DNA of 40,187 nt from CAYQOX01 sp964419335 (GCA_964419335.1 CAYQOX010000041.1:1-40187), one strand, 5' to 3'. Numbered from the stretch's first letter, positions 1 through 8,664 are shown. A program made the numbers and translations. The notes: generated by a model from the letters alone, not told the origin.

Positions 1-609
1 CCATAACCCCGCCACCGCACAAGCACCAAAGACATTATGGAAAAAGCGTGCCCATACATAACCGCCAGGTACAAGGATGCTCCGTTCTCCCGCATACATG
101 GCTTTCCAGTATTGTGGATTTTCCATCAACACCGCGTTATTGGTGAAGATCAAAGCGACAATTAAGAATAAAACCGTGTTGATGATCCCAATGCTTCTGG
201 TCAGAGCATCGCTCTCATGATTCACGCTCCGTTTGGCGAGAAGAACATAAATTAAATAAAAAGCAATCATCACAAGAATAAATATGGATAGCCATATTAT
301 CCCCATGATGATGTTGGTGGTATAGAAAAAATTGCCAAACACGACTTGAACAAAAAGTAGGGGCGCCACTCCCATCGTGATGGCTAAAGACAACGCCACT
401 GGCATGATCTTCAGCATGAGCCGGTCGGCTCTAACCACATCCCGACGATGGCCAAAAAACCATTCATTGAAAGTAATCATGATCGTCCCACCAAGGACGA
501 AATTCATAAAAATCACATGAAGCACAAAAGTGAGAATATACAAGAATTGGAAGATCGATACGGGAGCGGGAATGCCAAGTGGATCCGCGGGGGGGATGAG
601 TTCATTCAC
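1..609 (-). CDS. Second membrane subunit of a cytochrome bd-superfamily oxidase (CydA'-like), partial
   Basis: Reading the minus strand from a GTG at 609 gives 203 open codons that run off the left edge, so the C-terminus is missing. The GTG overlaps the TGA of the upstream gene (GTGA) and follows a GGAGGA ribosome site 6 nt upstream, so the two genes are translationally coupled. The protein is very hydrophobic: an N-terminal helix contains LHVIFMNFVLGG, followed by GVAPLLFVQVVFGN and several further helices. A His in helix 1 followed by a GVxP motif in helix 2 mirrors the CydA-like partner, so I read it as the companion subunit of a CydAA'-type complex rather than a CydB. Role in the inner membrane: probably scaffold and possibly haem contact. 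Family assignment is moderate because the end is missing. Confidence 0.6.
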   Translation of the reverse strand, partial: MNELIPPADPLGIPAPVSIFQFLYILTFVLHVIFMNFVLGGTIMITFNEWFFGHRRDVVRADRLMLKIMPVALSLAITMGVAPLLFVQVVFGNFFYTTNIIMGIIWLSIFILVMIAFYLIYVLLAKRSVNHESDALTRSIGIINTVLFLIVALIFTNNAVLMENPQYWKAMYAGERSILVPGGYVWARFFHNVFGACAVAGLW

Positions 610-1967
610 GAGCGTTCCTCCGTTTCTGATGGGGCATGAATTGTAGAACTTGAAGTTCGAATGAGAGCCTCTGAGCCATTCTTTTTGATATCCATAAGAA
701 AGCGGGTTAAATCTTTTTTATCTTGTTCTGAGCCGACAAAAGGCGGCATATAATATTGTTCTACATGCAATGTTTCGAGCGAATGTATGATGGAAGATTC
801 AGGCCAATTACGGATCAAGGGGATGATTCCATTCACCCCTTCAAACGTGTGGCAGCGTTGACATTGCGCCCGGAAAAGAGCATGACCTCGTTGTAACGAA
901 TCCATCTCTTCAACCTCTTCCCCGATCGCCACCGCCGTCCAGGGCGCCCATTGCAATACGCCTTCTTGATTGAGTTCATCGATTTCTTCTTTCAGAATCC
1001 CATTGGAATACATATAGTCATAAATGACATACGGCTTCCGTACGCCTTCGCGAACAAATTCCATGGATCCTGTCGCCAAAAAAGCAATCGCAGCCAGTAA
1101 AACCGCAGTTTCTAGATTGATATAGCGTTTTTTCAGCACCAAACCTACGTAAGCATAGAGACCAACAAGAGTCGAAGCCGCCATACCAAACATAAAGAAT
1201 AGGGTCATGGCAATCGCGCCGCCTTGGACCAAAGCCCGCGCTTCTTCTGGCGCCATGGCAAAGTACCAAATCGAAACGGGGATCATCAACGCCAACGGCA
1301 CAAGCCACAAACTACTTTCATTGATTATTTGCTGGCGTTCCTCTCGTGTATAGCCTTGATTTAAATTCACCGCCACGCTAACAAAGATGGCCGCAATCGC
1401 AAGTGAACTAATTGTGCGTAATACTAAAGAAGGCCAGTAGGTAGGATTGAAAAACCCATCCCAAAAAGAACCGGTTTGCAACCATTCCCCGGGTGAAAGC
1501 ATAAAACAAATAATGCCATTGATAATCACCAAACTCATGAAAGCGGCGATGGCATAAATCCACCCCACAATATTGTGCTTGATGGGATCCATGCGTCTCC
1601 AGGTGTAGTAATAGATATAGCCGGCGATGATTTCTACAAAGAAAAAGACCCATTCGGTCGCCCATCCCCAAACAAATTGATGAATCAAGGCGGAAGTGGC
1701 TTCCGGGCTGACAATCGAAATCGACAGCCAAATTCCCACTCCCGTTAATGCCCCGAAGACAAATGCAAATAAAATCAGAAATTGGGTGTAATCCCTTAAA
1801 AACCGTATTAAAAGAGGACGGCCTTGTTTAATCGCCTTATACTCCGTGACGGCAACAAAAATACCCGCTCCAACAGCAAAATGGGCGGCCATGACATGGA
1901 CAATCGCAATAATCGCAATCACCATGCCACCGCCCAAAAGAGGGAGATCCCATATTGGATATTGCAT
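606..1967 (-). CDS. Cytochrome bd-like oxidase subunit I with C-terminal cytochrome c domain
   Basis: A 453-residue inner-membrane protein with about nine helices. CydA-like features are visible: His24 and His29 in helix 1 (HVMAAHFAVGAGIF), GALTGVGIW (72-80), and two helix Glu residues (E105 and E112 in ATEWVFFFVEI), matching the Glu pair near haem d in CydA. After the membrane part comes a soluble c-type cytochrome with CQRCH (369-373) and a likely axial Met in YYMPPF (M407). The His that binds haem b558 in E. coli CydA (H186) seems to be Arg or absent at about 184 (VLRTISSLA), so quinol chemistry as in classical bd is doubtful. Oxygen reduction taking electrons from a c-type haem is the likely job, as in the OR-C/CydAA' branch. 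Start ATG at 1967 has an AAAGGTG site. It is co-translated with the following gene. Confidence 0.8.
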   Translation of the reverse strand: MQYPIWDLPLLGGGMVIAIIAIVHVMAAHFAVGAGIFVAVTEYKAIKQGRPLLIRFLRDYTQFLILFAFVFGALTGVGIWLSISIVSPEATSALIHQFVWGWATEWVFFFVEIIAGYIYYYTWRRMDPIKHNIVGWIYAIAAFMSLVIINGIICFMLSPGEWLQTGSFWDGFFNPTYWPSLVLRTISSLAIAAIFVSVAVNLNQGYTREERQQIINESSLWLVPLALMIPVSIWYFAMAPEEARALVQGGAIAMTLFFMFGMAASTLVGLYAYVGLVLKKRYINLETAVLLAAIAFLATGSMEFVREGVRKPYVIYDYMYSNGILKEEIDELNQEGVLQWAPWTAVAIGEEVEEMDSLQRGHALFRAQCQRCHTFEGVNGIIPLIRNWPESSIIHSLETLHVEQYYMPPFVGSEQDKKDLTRFLMDIKKNGSEALIRTSSSTIHAPSETEERS

Positions 1968-2078
1968 GATTTACACCTTTCTTCAGGTACCACCCGCTCC
2001 AACGATAGGTAGATGGTTATTTTATCGGATAAAACCCATAATGAAAATATCTCGATGGTCGTTAAGCCATCTTTGCCT

Positions 2079-3578
2079 CTACCCTGCACTCACGCTTTCG
2101 CCAAGAGCCGTGCGCGGTAGATGTGCAAGATCAAAATGTTGGAATGCCGATTCTAAGGAAATTTCATCAGCCGCCAATTGGAGTAAATCGTCGGTAATTT
2201 CAGACCCCGCCCAGGTTAAGACCGTTTCGGCTCGCGCTTCCTTCACATTCACAGGCCGCACTTTTATGTTGCCCCGAAAGGCTAGTTCTTTTCGGATAAT
2301 GCGAGAGGCTTTTTTCACCTTTTTTGCCTCCCACATGACTTCCCCTCCCCAGGGTGTCGTTGGCTTGGGAACAAAGGGAGAAACCGTCGCTACGACTTTC
2401 CCACCCCCGCTTTTGGAAAAGATTTCATTCATGGTTTGTGTGAATGGAATAATCTCATTCGCTTCCATCATAGGCTCCGAATCGGGACAACCAATAAGAA
2501 AGTAGAGTTTCAAGTATGGGAAACCACGCTTCCCCGCCATTTCTGCGAGTTGGAAATACTTCTCGTCTTTCACTCCTTTACGCATACGACGACGGCTTTC
2601 AGTCGCTCCGGTTTCAGGAGCGACCGTGATCGTATGTTGGCCACCATCGCGCAAGAGATCAAGAAAACGCTCGGAAAGTTTTTCAGCCCGCAGCGAAGAA
2701 GTAGAAACCTGCTTGCCACGCTGCACCAGCCATTCGGCGAGATCTTCCACTTGGGGATGATCAGCCACCGCGGCCCCTAAGAGCCCCACTTTGTGATAAT
2801 GCTCTTTATATTGTTCCAGCGTTTGTATGAGACCGTAGGAATCGCGATAGCGGGCGCGGCCGTTCATATAATGGACAATGCAAAAGTTACAGCGGTAATG
2901 ACACCCTCGCGACACTTCCAACAAGAAAGCGCCACCAAATTCATCCTCGGGCGCTAGAATTACAGAATGAGAAGGAGAAGCATCAATATTGGAAGCAAAA
3001 TGGCGCCGGAAGAATCCATCATCATAAGAACCATGATATTTCGGAACGTAAAGATGATCAATGTGAGATAGTTCTTCTAACAAAGCATCGCGGTTCCTAT
3101 CATTCAAGCGGGCTAAAATGGGAGCCAGGGTCTGAATCAATCCTTCCGCTTCACCCAGCACCACAACATCGGCGATTTTCTCCAGCAATCGTGGATTCGA
3201 AGAGGCGGCTTGCCCTCCAAAAATAAGCAAGGGTGAATTTTGATCACGATCTTTTGCTAGTGGAGCGACCCCGCCGTTTAACAGCATTTTTACTAAATTC
3301 ACGATATCCAACTCATAGGTATACGAAGCCGCGAGGATAGGAAAGCGAAAGAGAGGAGTATGATTTTCAATACTACGGGTTTCACGACCTTTCTTATCGA
3401 GAAATATTCGTTCTACAGAAAATCCCTCTTGGAGAAACAAGCGCATGACCTGCTGATAGCCAAGACTCGCCATGCCTACGGAATATAGGTTGGGGTATAT
3501 CATCCCAATCGCCCCATAGGGAGATGGGGATGGGGGAACGAGATGATTTTCTTCAGCGATTTTTCTCCAAAAATTCAT
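2079..3578 (-). CDS. B12-binding-like radical SAM protein
   Basis: A 499-residue cytosolic enzyme with the radical SAM cluster motif C226-x3-C230-x2-C233 (GCHYRCNFC), which binds a [4Fe-4S] cluster used to cleave S-adenosylmethionine. The N-terminal ~200 residues (YPNLYSVGMASLGYQQV; LLIFGGQAASSNP; VVVLGEAEG) look like the cobalamin-binding-like Rossmann domain of the B12-radical SAM superfamily, though the DxHxxG cobalamin-ligand motif is not evident. The downstream TIM-barrel part carries TVAPETGATESRRRMRKG and LKLYFLIGCP, shared with the TIGR03960/YgiQ-like group of unknown substrate. It lies 111 nt upstream of the oxidase genes on the same strand. The short AT-rich inverted repeat near 2015-2040 in that gap is not a clear terminator. 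Substrate unknown. Confidence 0.8.
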   Translation of the reverse strand: MNFWRKIAEENHLVPPSPSPYGAIGMIYPNLYSVGMASLGYQQVMRLFLQEGFSVERIFLDKKGRETRSIENHTPLFRFPILAASYTYELDIVNLVKMLLNGGVAPLAKDRDQNSPLLIFGGQAASSNPRLLEKIADVVVLGEAEGLIQTLAPILARLNDRNRDALLEELSHIDHLYVPKYHGSYDDGFFRRHFASNIDASPSHSVILAPEDEFGGAFLLEVSRGCHYRCNFCIVHYMNGRARYRDSYGLIQTLEQYKEHYHKVGLLGAAVADHPQVEDLAEWLVQRGKQVSTSSLRAEKLSERFLDLLRDGGQHTITVAPETGATESRRRMRKGVKDEKYFQLAEMAGKRGFPYLKLYFLIGCPDSEPMMEANEIIPFTQTMNEIFSKSGGGKVVATVSPFVPKPTTPWGGEVMWEAKKVKKASRIIRKELAFRGNIKVRPVNVKEARAETVLTWAGSEITDDLLQLAADEISLESAFQHFDLAHLPRTALGESVSAG

Positions 3579-4002
3579 ACAATCTGCTTTTCTTGACTAA
3601 AGAGCATTCATTTATAGAAACAAATTCGATTTCGTCTATATTTTTTTAAAGAGTATTTCGTTACTAAAATATAAATAACTTCTCATCCTAATCATTATGG
3701 CTCGAATCTGAGATATGAGAAGTGATCTTATTCCTTCTTTATCCAGCAAACCCTGCAAAACAAACTGGAATTATTTACCTTAGTGTAATCGATACATAAT
3801 TAACCATGCTATAATTGACTTATTTTATATTTTTAGTTAAGTTTAAACAAGAAAAATTGAGAGTAAGTTTTAAGTGTCCGTTGACAGAGAGAGAGAGAAT
3901 CTCTACAATCACTGCGATTTTAAACGATCTTTCGAGACCCAGTTTCCGCCTAAAGAATTAGATTGGTGAAGAAAGAGAAACTCATACCGTCGAGAAAAAG
4001 GC
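3579..4002. other. AT-rich divergent intergenic region between the radical SAM gene and the atp operon
   Basis: No gene is seen in these 424 bases. The right part contains the atp promoter (3881-3909) and a ~90 nt leader. The left part has a 9-bp inverted repeat, acttctcat (3678-3686) and atgagaagt (3715-3723), separated by 28 nt. This could be a protein-binding site or chance. No convincing promoter for the leftward radical SAM gene was found. Confidence 0.6.
3881..3909 (+). promoter_or_regulatory. Sigma-70 type promoter of the ATP synthase operon
   Basis: TTGACA (3881-3886), a 17-nt spacer and TACAAT (3904-3909) give an almost perfect housekeeping promoter. Transcription would begin near 3916, leaving a leader of about 87 nt before the first atp gene. 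The spacer is a GA-dinucleotide tract, and AGAGA-a-TCTCT (3894-3904) forms a small palindrome touching the -10 box. Confidence 0.75.
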
Positions 4003-4242
4003 TTGGATGCACCTAAGTCAAAAGATAAAAAAGTCCTTTGGGTACGGGTTGCGGGAAAGGCGATGTTCATTCCCGTCTTTCTGGCCGTCTATCCTGTAGC
4101 GTTTTTCTTTATCGGTTCCTGGCTGGATGACATCATCGGAACCCAATGGCTGAAAGCCGTATTTCTATTGCTGGGTCTTTTTTCCGCCGGAAGGCAAGTA
4201 TTTCTATTAATAAAGGGGATACAAAGCGACCTTGGAGAGTGA
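4003..4242 (+). CDS. atpZ: AtpZ/AtpI-family small membrane protein (first gene of atp operon)
   Basis: A 79-residue protein with a charged N-terminus (SKDKK) and two hydrophobic helices (about 19-40 and 48-70), the second preceded by FFIGSWLDDIIGTQW. Size, the two-helix hairpin with an acidic residue pair between, and position upstream of subunit a fit the AtpZ/gene-1 family. That family is linked to c-ring assembly or Mg2+ uptake for the ATP synthase. The start is a TTG at 4003 with an AAAAAGG site just upstream; the ATG at 4007 is in another frame. It ends 2 nt before the GTG start of the next gene. Family assignment rests on context and topology more than on strong motifs. Confidence 0.75.
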   Translation: MDAPKSKDKKVLWVRVAGKAMFIPVFLAVYPVAFFFIGSWLDDIIGTQWLKAVFLLLGLFSAGRQVFLLIKGIQSDLGE

Positions 4243-4244
4243 CG

Positions 4245-4601
4245 GTGGGTATCGAATCCTTAAGCCGGGTTTTCATTCTGGCTATCATATTATCCATCGT
4301 TATGGCGCTCCCTTTGCTATGGTTCGGCGGAAGAGAATCTTCACTGGGATTTGCATGGGGTTCGCTATGGTGCATAGCAAATTTATGGATATGGAAAATA
4401 CTGATTGAAGAGTTTTTTGGATCACAACGACCGTTTTTGCTTGCACTTCTATTGGTTATTAAAATTCCACTCCTTTACTTCATCGGAGGCTGGGTTTTAA
4501 TAAATACATCCTGTTCACTTTTATGGGGAATTCTTGGTTTTCATTTCCCTTTTTTCTTGTTGGGATACGCGATTATCCAACAGAGCCATCAGGAATCCTG
4601 A
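4245..4601 (+). CDS. atpI: ATP synthase protein I-like four-helix membrane protein
   Basis: A 118-residue hydrophobic protein with four predicted helices, including an early GFAWGSLWCIANLWIWKIL and a third helix with LLLVIKIPLLYFIGGW, resembling the ATP-synt_I family. AtpI-type proteins help assemble the c-ring and are not part of the final enzyme. I chose GTG at 4245 because GGAG at 4234-4237 lies 7 nt upstream. The reading frame stays open to 4146, but that stretch overlaps the upstream gene and is rich in basic residues, unlike this family. A GTG at 4239 overlapping the upstream TGA is an alternative start. It lies 36 nt before subunit a. Confidence 0.7.
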   Translation: MGIESLSRVFILAIILSIVMALPLLWFGGRESSLGFAWGSLWCIANLWIWKILIEEFFGSQRPFLLALLLVIKIPLLYFIGGWVLINTSCSLLWGILGFHFPFFLLGYAIIQQSHQES

Positions 4602-4637
4602 GATTCAAGAGCAAAAAGGAAGTAAGGATAAAAAAGT

Positions 4638-5486
4638 ATGGCTGATCAATTGGAACAAGTTGCCGAACACTCCGCCGCCGCGGCAGAACCTGGCGGTGAA
4701 GCGGCTGCCCATTCACCCGAGTTACCCAACTTTATCCATGCATTGCATCAGGTATTCCCGGAGAATGCATTCACTAGTTTTCTCTGGCAATACGAGAACC
4801 AGATCTTCGCCTTTTTGGTGATCGGCATTATCGCATGGTTCTTTCATTCCGCCTCGAAGAAGCATTCCATCCTCCCCGGCAGATTACAAGCCTTCGCAGA
4901 AATGGTGGTGGAAGGACTTCTTGGTCTCTTTGTGAGCATCTTAGGCGAGAAGGAAGGGCGAAAACATTTTCCCTTTCTTGCTTCCTTATTTATATTCATC
5001 GTATGCATGAACTGGTTTGGCTTGATCCCCATGATGAAATCACCGACGGCGAGTATCAAAATCACAGCCGCGCTGGCGATCTGTACATTTCTCTACGTAC
5101 AAACGATCGGCTTCAAGCGCCTCGGAGCCAAGGGGTATTTCTACCATCTTATGGGTGAACCCAAAGACCTTATCGGCTGGCTTATGGTTCCCTTGTTCTT
5201 GCCTTTACATATTTTGGAAGAATTCATCAAGCCGGTGAGTCTGGCTTGTCGTCTTTATGGAAATATCTTTGGTGAAGATACACTCTTAGGCGTATTGATG
5301 ATCATGGGCGTGGGCAGTATGGTGGCGTTATGGAGTGGAGCCTTTTTCGGCATTCCCTTCCATTTCCCTTTTATCTTTCTTGCCCTGTTGGTCAGCGTAA
5401 TTCAAGCCTTGGTGTTTACTCTGCTTTCAACCATATATATATCCATGGTGCTTCCCCATCATGAAGAGGAAGAAGCCCATTCATAA
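4638..5486 (+). CDS. atpB: ATP synthase Fo subunit a
   Basis: A 282-residue inner-membrane protein forming the proton half-channels that face the c-ring. The essential Arg is R205 in SLACRLYGNIFGED, followed by the conserved terminal helices (LLVSVIQALVFTLLSTIYI) and a His/Glu-rich tail. It has five to six helices and an N-terminal periplasmic segment of ~45 residues rich in Ala/Glu. The start ATG at 4638 has a purine-rich leader. No sodium-type signature is obvious, and the matching subunit c also lacks one, so proton coupling is expected. Length is usual for bacterial subunit a. Confidence 0.97.
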   Translation: MADQLEQVAEHSAAAAEPGGEAAAHSPELPNFIHALHQVFPENAFTSFLWQYENQIFAFLVIGIIAWFFHSASKKHSILPGRLQAFAEMVVEGLLGLFVSILGEKEGRKHFPFLASLFIFIVCMNWFGLIPMMKSPTASIKITAALAICTFLYVQTIGFKRLGAKGYFYHLMGEPKDLIGWLMVPLFLPLHILEEFIKPVSLACRLYGNIFGEDTLLGVLMIMGVGSMVALWSGAFFGIPFHFPFIFLALLVSVIQALVFTLLSTIYISMVLPHHEEEEAHS

Positions 5487-5555
5487 AGAAAACCTATCCC
5501 GGCAAAAAAGCGTGGGAAACAATAGAACGGTTATAAACGATCCTAGGAGGATAAA

Positions 5556-5795
5556 ATGGAACAGCTGACGTCTCTTTTCTTAACCACTCAAGGTGCCTAT
5601 CATATCGGAATCGGCCTCGCGGCAGTTGGAGCAGGAATCGGCTTGGGGATTGCCGTAAATGGTGCGATGAACGCCATTGGACGTCAACCCGAAGCTGCCG
5701 GTAAAATTCAAACTGCAATGATTATCGGATGCGCTCTGATCGAAGCGTTGGCCATTTACGCCTTGATTTCGGCTGGCTTCTCTTTCTTGTTCTAA
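5556..5795 (+). CDS. atpE: ATP synthase Fo subunit c
   Basis: A 79-residue hairpin proteolipid that forms the rotor ring. Helix 1 is glycine-rich (LAAVGAGIGLGIAVNGAMNA), the cytoplasmic loop is R43-Q-P-E, and helix 2 carries the ion-binding carboxylate E63 in GCALIEALAIY. Sodium-type rings have Gln at the position of L30 and Ser/Thr just after the Glu. Here they are Leu and Ala, so the ring should carry protons. A strong TAGGAGG site lies 7 nt before the ATG, consistent with the high copy number this subunit needs. Confidence 0.97.
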   Translation: MEQLTSLFLTTQGAYHIGIGLAAVGAGIGLGIAVNGAMNAIGRQPEAAGKIQTAMIIGCALIEALAIYALISAGFSFLF

Positions 5796-6005
5796 TCAAA
5801 ATCTTCTTCGGCTCCTTCGGCAATGGTGGAATGAAATCATATTCATTGACCCTCCCAACCGTGGGAAGCCAAAACGTTCGAACAAGAAGAAGCCTTATAC
5901 CAGTTTAATCAATGAAAATCAAAACCATTGCAAAAATGTTTTGATTCATTCAAGAAATCAAGCCATTCATCAATAAAAAAAGCAAACGCGTAGGAGAAGA
6001 TAATC
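5796..6005 (+). other. 210-nt gap between atpE and atpF
   Basis: No reading frame here looks coding. A 5-bp stem with a tetraloop (TCCCA-accg-TGGGA, 5853-5866) is the only hairpin noticed, and it has no T-tract. The gap is long for this otherwise compact operon. It may contain mRNA-processing or stabilising structure that raises atpE expression over the next genes, which is inference. Confidence 0.4.
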
Positions 6006-6551
6006 GTGGGTTTCTCTGAACTTCAAGTACTAAACGAACTCGTCACCGTGGCCGCGGAAGGCGGAGGTTCTTCCAACCTCATCGCAGAAATAGGAACGTC
6101 GATTTTAGGCTTTCTGATCGTCTTTTTCATTTTAAAAAAGTACGCCTTTCATCATATCCTAGCCATTATTGACGAGCGGCGAGAAAAAATTGAATCCGAT
6201 ATCCAACGCGCTGAAGAACTGCAAAAAAAAGCGGAGTTGGAAAAAAAGGAATTGGATGAACGGCTCGCCGGGATTGAACAGGAAACCCGCGAAAAAATGC
6301 AGGAATCGATCGCCGAAGGTCAGCGCATTGCCCAAAAAGTGCAAGAAGATGCGCGTAACCAATCGGCCGAGATGATCGAAAAAGCCAGACAAAATATCGA
6401 AATCGAGTTCGAAAAAGCCCGGGTGGCTTTAAAAGAAGAGATTATTCGAATGACGATCCAAGCCACCGAACACTTAATCAAAGAACGGCTCGACGAAGAG
6501 AAACACAAACAGCTGATCGGAGACTTCTTGGAACGAATCGAGAGGAACTAA
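6006..6551 (+). CDS. atpF: ATP synthase Fo subunit b
   Basis: A 181-residue peripheral stalk subunit. After a short N-terminal stretch, one membrane helix spans about residues 31-46 (GTSILGFLIVFFILKK). It is followed by a long charged coiled coil (about 55-165) rich in Glu, Lys and Gln, ending in helices that contact delta. The stalk stops F1 from turning with the rotor. Start GTG at 6006 follows TAGGAG 9-10 nt upstream. Only one b-type gene is present, so the stalk is probably a b2 homodimer. It is followed after 3 nt by atpH. Confidence 0.95.
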   Translation: MGFSELQVLNELVTVAAEGGGSSNLIAEIGTSILGFLIVFFILKKYAFHHILAIIDERREKIESDIQRAEELQKKAELEKKELDERLAGIEQETREKMQESIAEGQRIAQKVQEDARNQSAEMIEKARQNIEIEFEKARVALKEEIIRMTIQATEHLIKERLDEEKHKQLIGDFLERIERN

Positions 6552-6554
6552 ATC

Positions 6555-7112
6555 GTGGCGATTGAACAAGCAGTAATTCAAAATTATGCCCAGGCCCTGT
6601 TGGCTGTGGTCCAAAAGGAACAGATTTCGTTGGATGACTCTCTAGAAGAAGCAAAATCGATACGTGCGATTTTGCGTGATCATTCCAATTTACAACATTT
6701 CCTTCAAGGGCCGCAGTTCAACGACAATGAAAAGACCAATTTGGTCAAAAATGTTTTCAGCGATAGGCTTTCTAAAGTCTTCTATCATTTCTTGCTATTA
6801 CTGCTGAAACATGACCGTATTGACCACCTCCCTTATATCCTGGAGCATTATGAAGTTCTTATAGAAAAAGAACAAGGAATTACAATTGGCCACGTCTATA
6901 CTGCCATTGCTCTCTCCGAAGAAGAGAAATCTCGTTTTAAGGAGAAATTGGAAGCCTATCTCCAACGTCGATTTGATTTACGCTTCCATACCGATCCCCG
7001 CCTCATTGGCGGCGTGAAAGTAAGATTTGGCGATACCTTAATCGATACCTCCATCGCCTCATATCTCAGCGATATGAACAAACGCTTAAAAGAAACACGG
7101 ATTGCCTCGTAA
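6555..7112 (+). CDS. atpH: ATP synthase F1 subunit delta
   Basis: A 185-residue protein joining the peripheral stalk to the top of F1. The N-terminal helical domain begins VIQNYAQALLAVVQKE, typical of OSCP/delta. The C-terminal part has the conserved strand DPRLIGGVKVRFGDTLIDTSIASYL, shortened here to its core DPRLIGGVKVRFGDTLID. Start is GTG at 6555 with GAGAGGA upstream, 3 nt after the atpF stop. The length is usual for the family. Confidence 0.95.
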   Translation: MAIEQAVIQNYAQALLAVVQKEQISLDDSLEEAKSIRAILRDHSNLQHFLQGPQFNDNEKTNLVKNVFSDRLSKVFYHFLLLLLKHDRIDHLPYILEHYEVLIEKEQGITIGHVYTAIALSEEEKSRFKEKLEAYLQRRFDLRFHTDPRLIGGVKVRFGDTLIDTSIASYLSDMNKRLKETRIAS

Positions 7113-7152
7113 TTCGTCAAACAAAACGCTATGGAAGAAGAGGGTAGAAACG

Positions 7153-8664
7153 ATGGCTCTTAAGCCGGATGAAATAGCTTCCGTACTCGAACAAGAACTG
7201 GCCTCGTTCGACACCGAGTTAAAAATGGATTCGGTGGGAACGATCCTCAGTGTGGGAGATGGGATCGCCACGGTTTATGGTTTGGAAGATGCCATGGCCG
7301 GCGAACTGTTGGAATTTCCTGCCGGGGTAACCGGCATGGTACTCAATCTCGAACAGAATAGCGTCGGGGCCGCTCTGTTCGGCTCTGACCGGGAGATTAT
7401 GGAAGGCGATTTGGTTAAACGTACTGGCCGTATCGCTTCCGTGCCTGTCGGCGAAGCCATGAAGGGACGAGTCGTGAATCCTTTGGGTGAACCTCTGGAC
7501 GATAAAGGCCCGATCGCCACAGAAAAATACCGAAATATTGAATCCCGCGCTCCCGGGGTCATCGATCGCCAGCCGGTGAAAGAACCTCTCATGACCGGAC
7601 TCAAGGCGATTGATTCCATGATCCCCATCGGGCGTGGACAGCGAGAATTGATTATCGGGGACCGCGGAACAGGAAAAAGCGCGATCGCCATCGATACCAT
7701 CATCAACCAAAAAAACACCGATATCTATTGCATCTATATCGCCATTGGACAAAAAGCCTCTCGGGTGGCTGCCGTCGTTGATGTTCTGGAACAACATGGC
7801 GCGATGGAATATACCACCATCGTCGCAGCAACCGCCGAACAGCCTGCGTCCTTACAATATCTCGCGCCTTATGCCGGATGTACGATGGGCGAAGAATTTC
7901 TCTACAACGGCCAGCACGTCCTCTGTATTTATGACGACTTGTCCAAACACGCCGATGCTTATCGCCAAATTTCCCTGTTGCTGCGTCGTCCACCCGGGCG
8001 CGAAGCTTATCCCGGCGATGTCTTTTATCTCCACAGCCGCCTGCTGGAACGTGCGGCCAAACTGAATGATGAAAAAAAGGGCGGCTCGCTGACGGCTTTG
8101 CCCATTATTGAAACTCAGGCGGGTGACGTTTCTGCCTACATCCCAACCAACGTCATCTCCATTACGGACGGACAAATCTACCTCGAACCAGACCTTTTCT
8201 ACGCCGGAGTGAAACCCGCGATTAACGTCGGTTTGTCGGTTTCACGTGTGGGTGGAAATGCACAAACCAAAGCGATGAAATCCGTGGCAGGCCGGCTTCG
8301 ACTCGATCTGGCGCAGTATCGTGAACTGGCGGCTTTCGCGCAGTTCGGCTCTGACTTGGATAAATCCACCCAAGCCCAACTCACCCGCGGGGAACGCATG
8401 ACCGAAATTTTGAAGCAAGAACAGTACAACCCCCTTTCGTTGGAAGAGCAAGTGGTCATGATCTTTGCCGGTGGGCAGGGATACTTGGATGATCTCCCCA
8501 CGCATAAAGTCAGCGAATTTGAGGAACATCTTTTCCCCTATTTGGAAAAGAACCTGGGTGAAGTAATCCACAATATCCGGGAAACTCAAGGACTTTCGGA
8601 AGAAGATCAAGAGAAACTAAAAGAAAAAATCCAGGAATTTAAAGATATTCATTTCAATAAATGA
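7153..8664 (+). CDS. atpA: ATP synthase F1 subunit alpha
   Basis: A 503-residue F1 subunit that carries the non-catalytic nucleotide sites. The Walker A motif is GDRGTGKS (169-176). Most bacteria have GDRQTGKT, so the usual Gln is Gly and the usual Thr is Ser. The arginine that reaches into the catalytic site is R365 in VGLSVSRVGG, and the N-terminal barrel, central domain and C-terminal helices are all present. I chose ATG at 7153 (GAGGG upstream) over an open extension to 7102 that overlaps atpH and adds residues not found in the family. Spacing to atpH is 40 nt. Confidence 0.97.
   Translation: MALKPDEIASVLEQELASFDTELKMDSVGTILSVGDGIATVYGLEDAMAGELLEFPAGVTGMVLNLEQNSVGAALFGSDREIMEGDLVKRTGRIASVPVGEAMKGRVVNPLGEPLDDKGPIATEKYRNIESRAPGVIDRQPVKEPLMTGLKAIDSMIPIGRGQRELIIGDRGTGKSAIAIDTIINQKNTDIYCIYIAIGQKASRVAAVVDVLEQHGAMEYTTIVAATAEQPASLQYLAPYAGCTMGEEFLYNGQHVLCIYDDLSKHADAYRQISLLLRRPPGREAYPGDVFYLHSRLLERAAKLNDEKKGGSLTALPIIETQAGDVSAYIPTNVISITDGQIYLEPDLFYAGVKPAINVGLSVSRVGGNAQTKAMKSVAGRLRLDLAQYRELAAFAQFGSDLDKSTQAQLTRGERMTEILKQEQYNPLSLEEQVVMIFAGGQGYLDDLPTHKVSEFEEHLFPYLEKNLGEVIHNIRETQGLSEEDQEKLKEKIQEFKDIHFNK

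Noticed and set aside
1846..2505. 219-residue plus-strand frame across the oxidase and radical SAM gene ends
   Set aside because: Antisense to two well-supported genes, with a low-complexity Thr/Pro/Ile-rich composition and no motif.
4146..4244. N-terminal extension of the AtpI-like protein
   Set aside because: It overlaps atpZ and is basic and polar; GTG 4245 has a well-spaced GGAG.
7219..7797. 192-residue minus-strand frame inside atpA
   Set aside because: Shadow of a conserved gene; His/Ser/Arg-rich with no domain.
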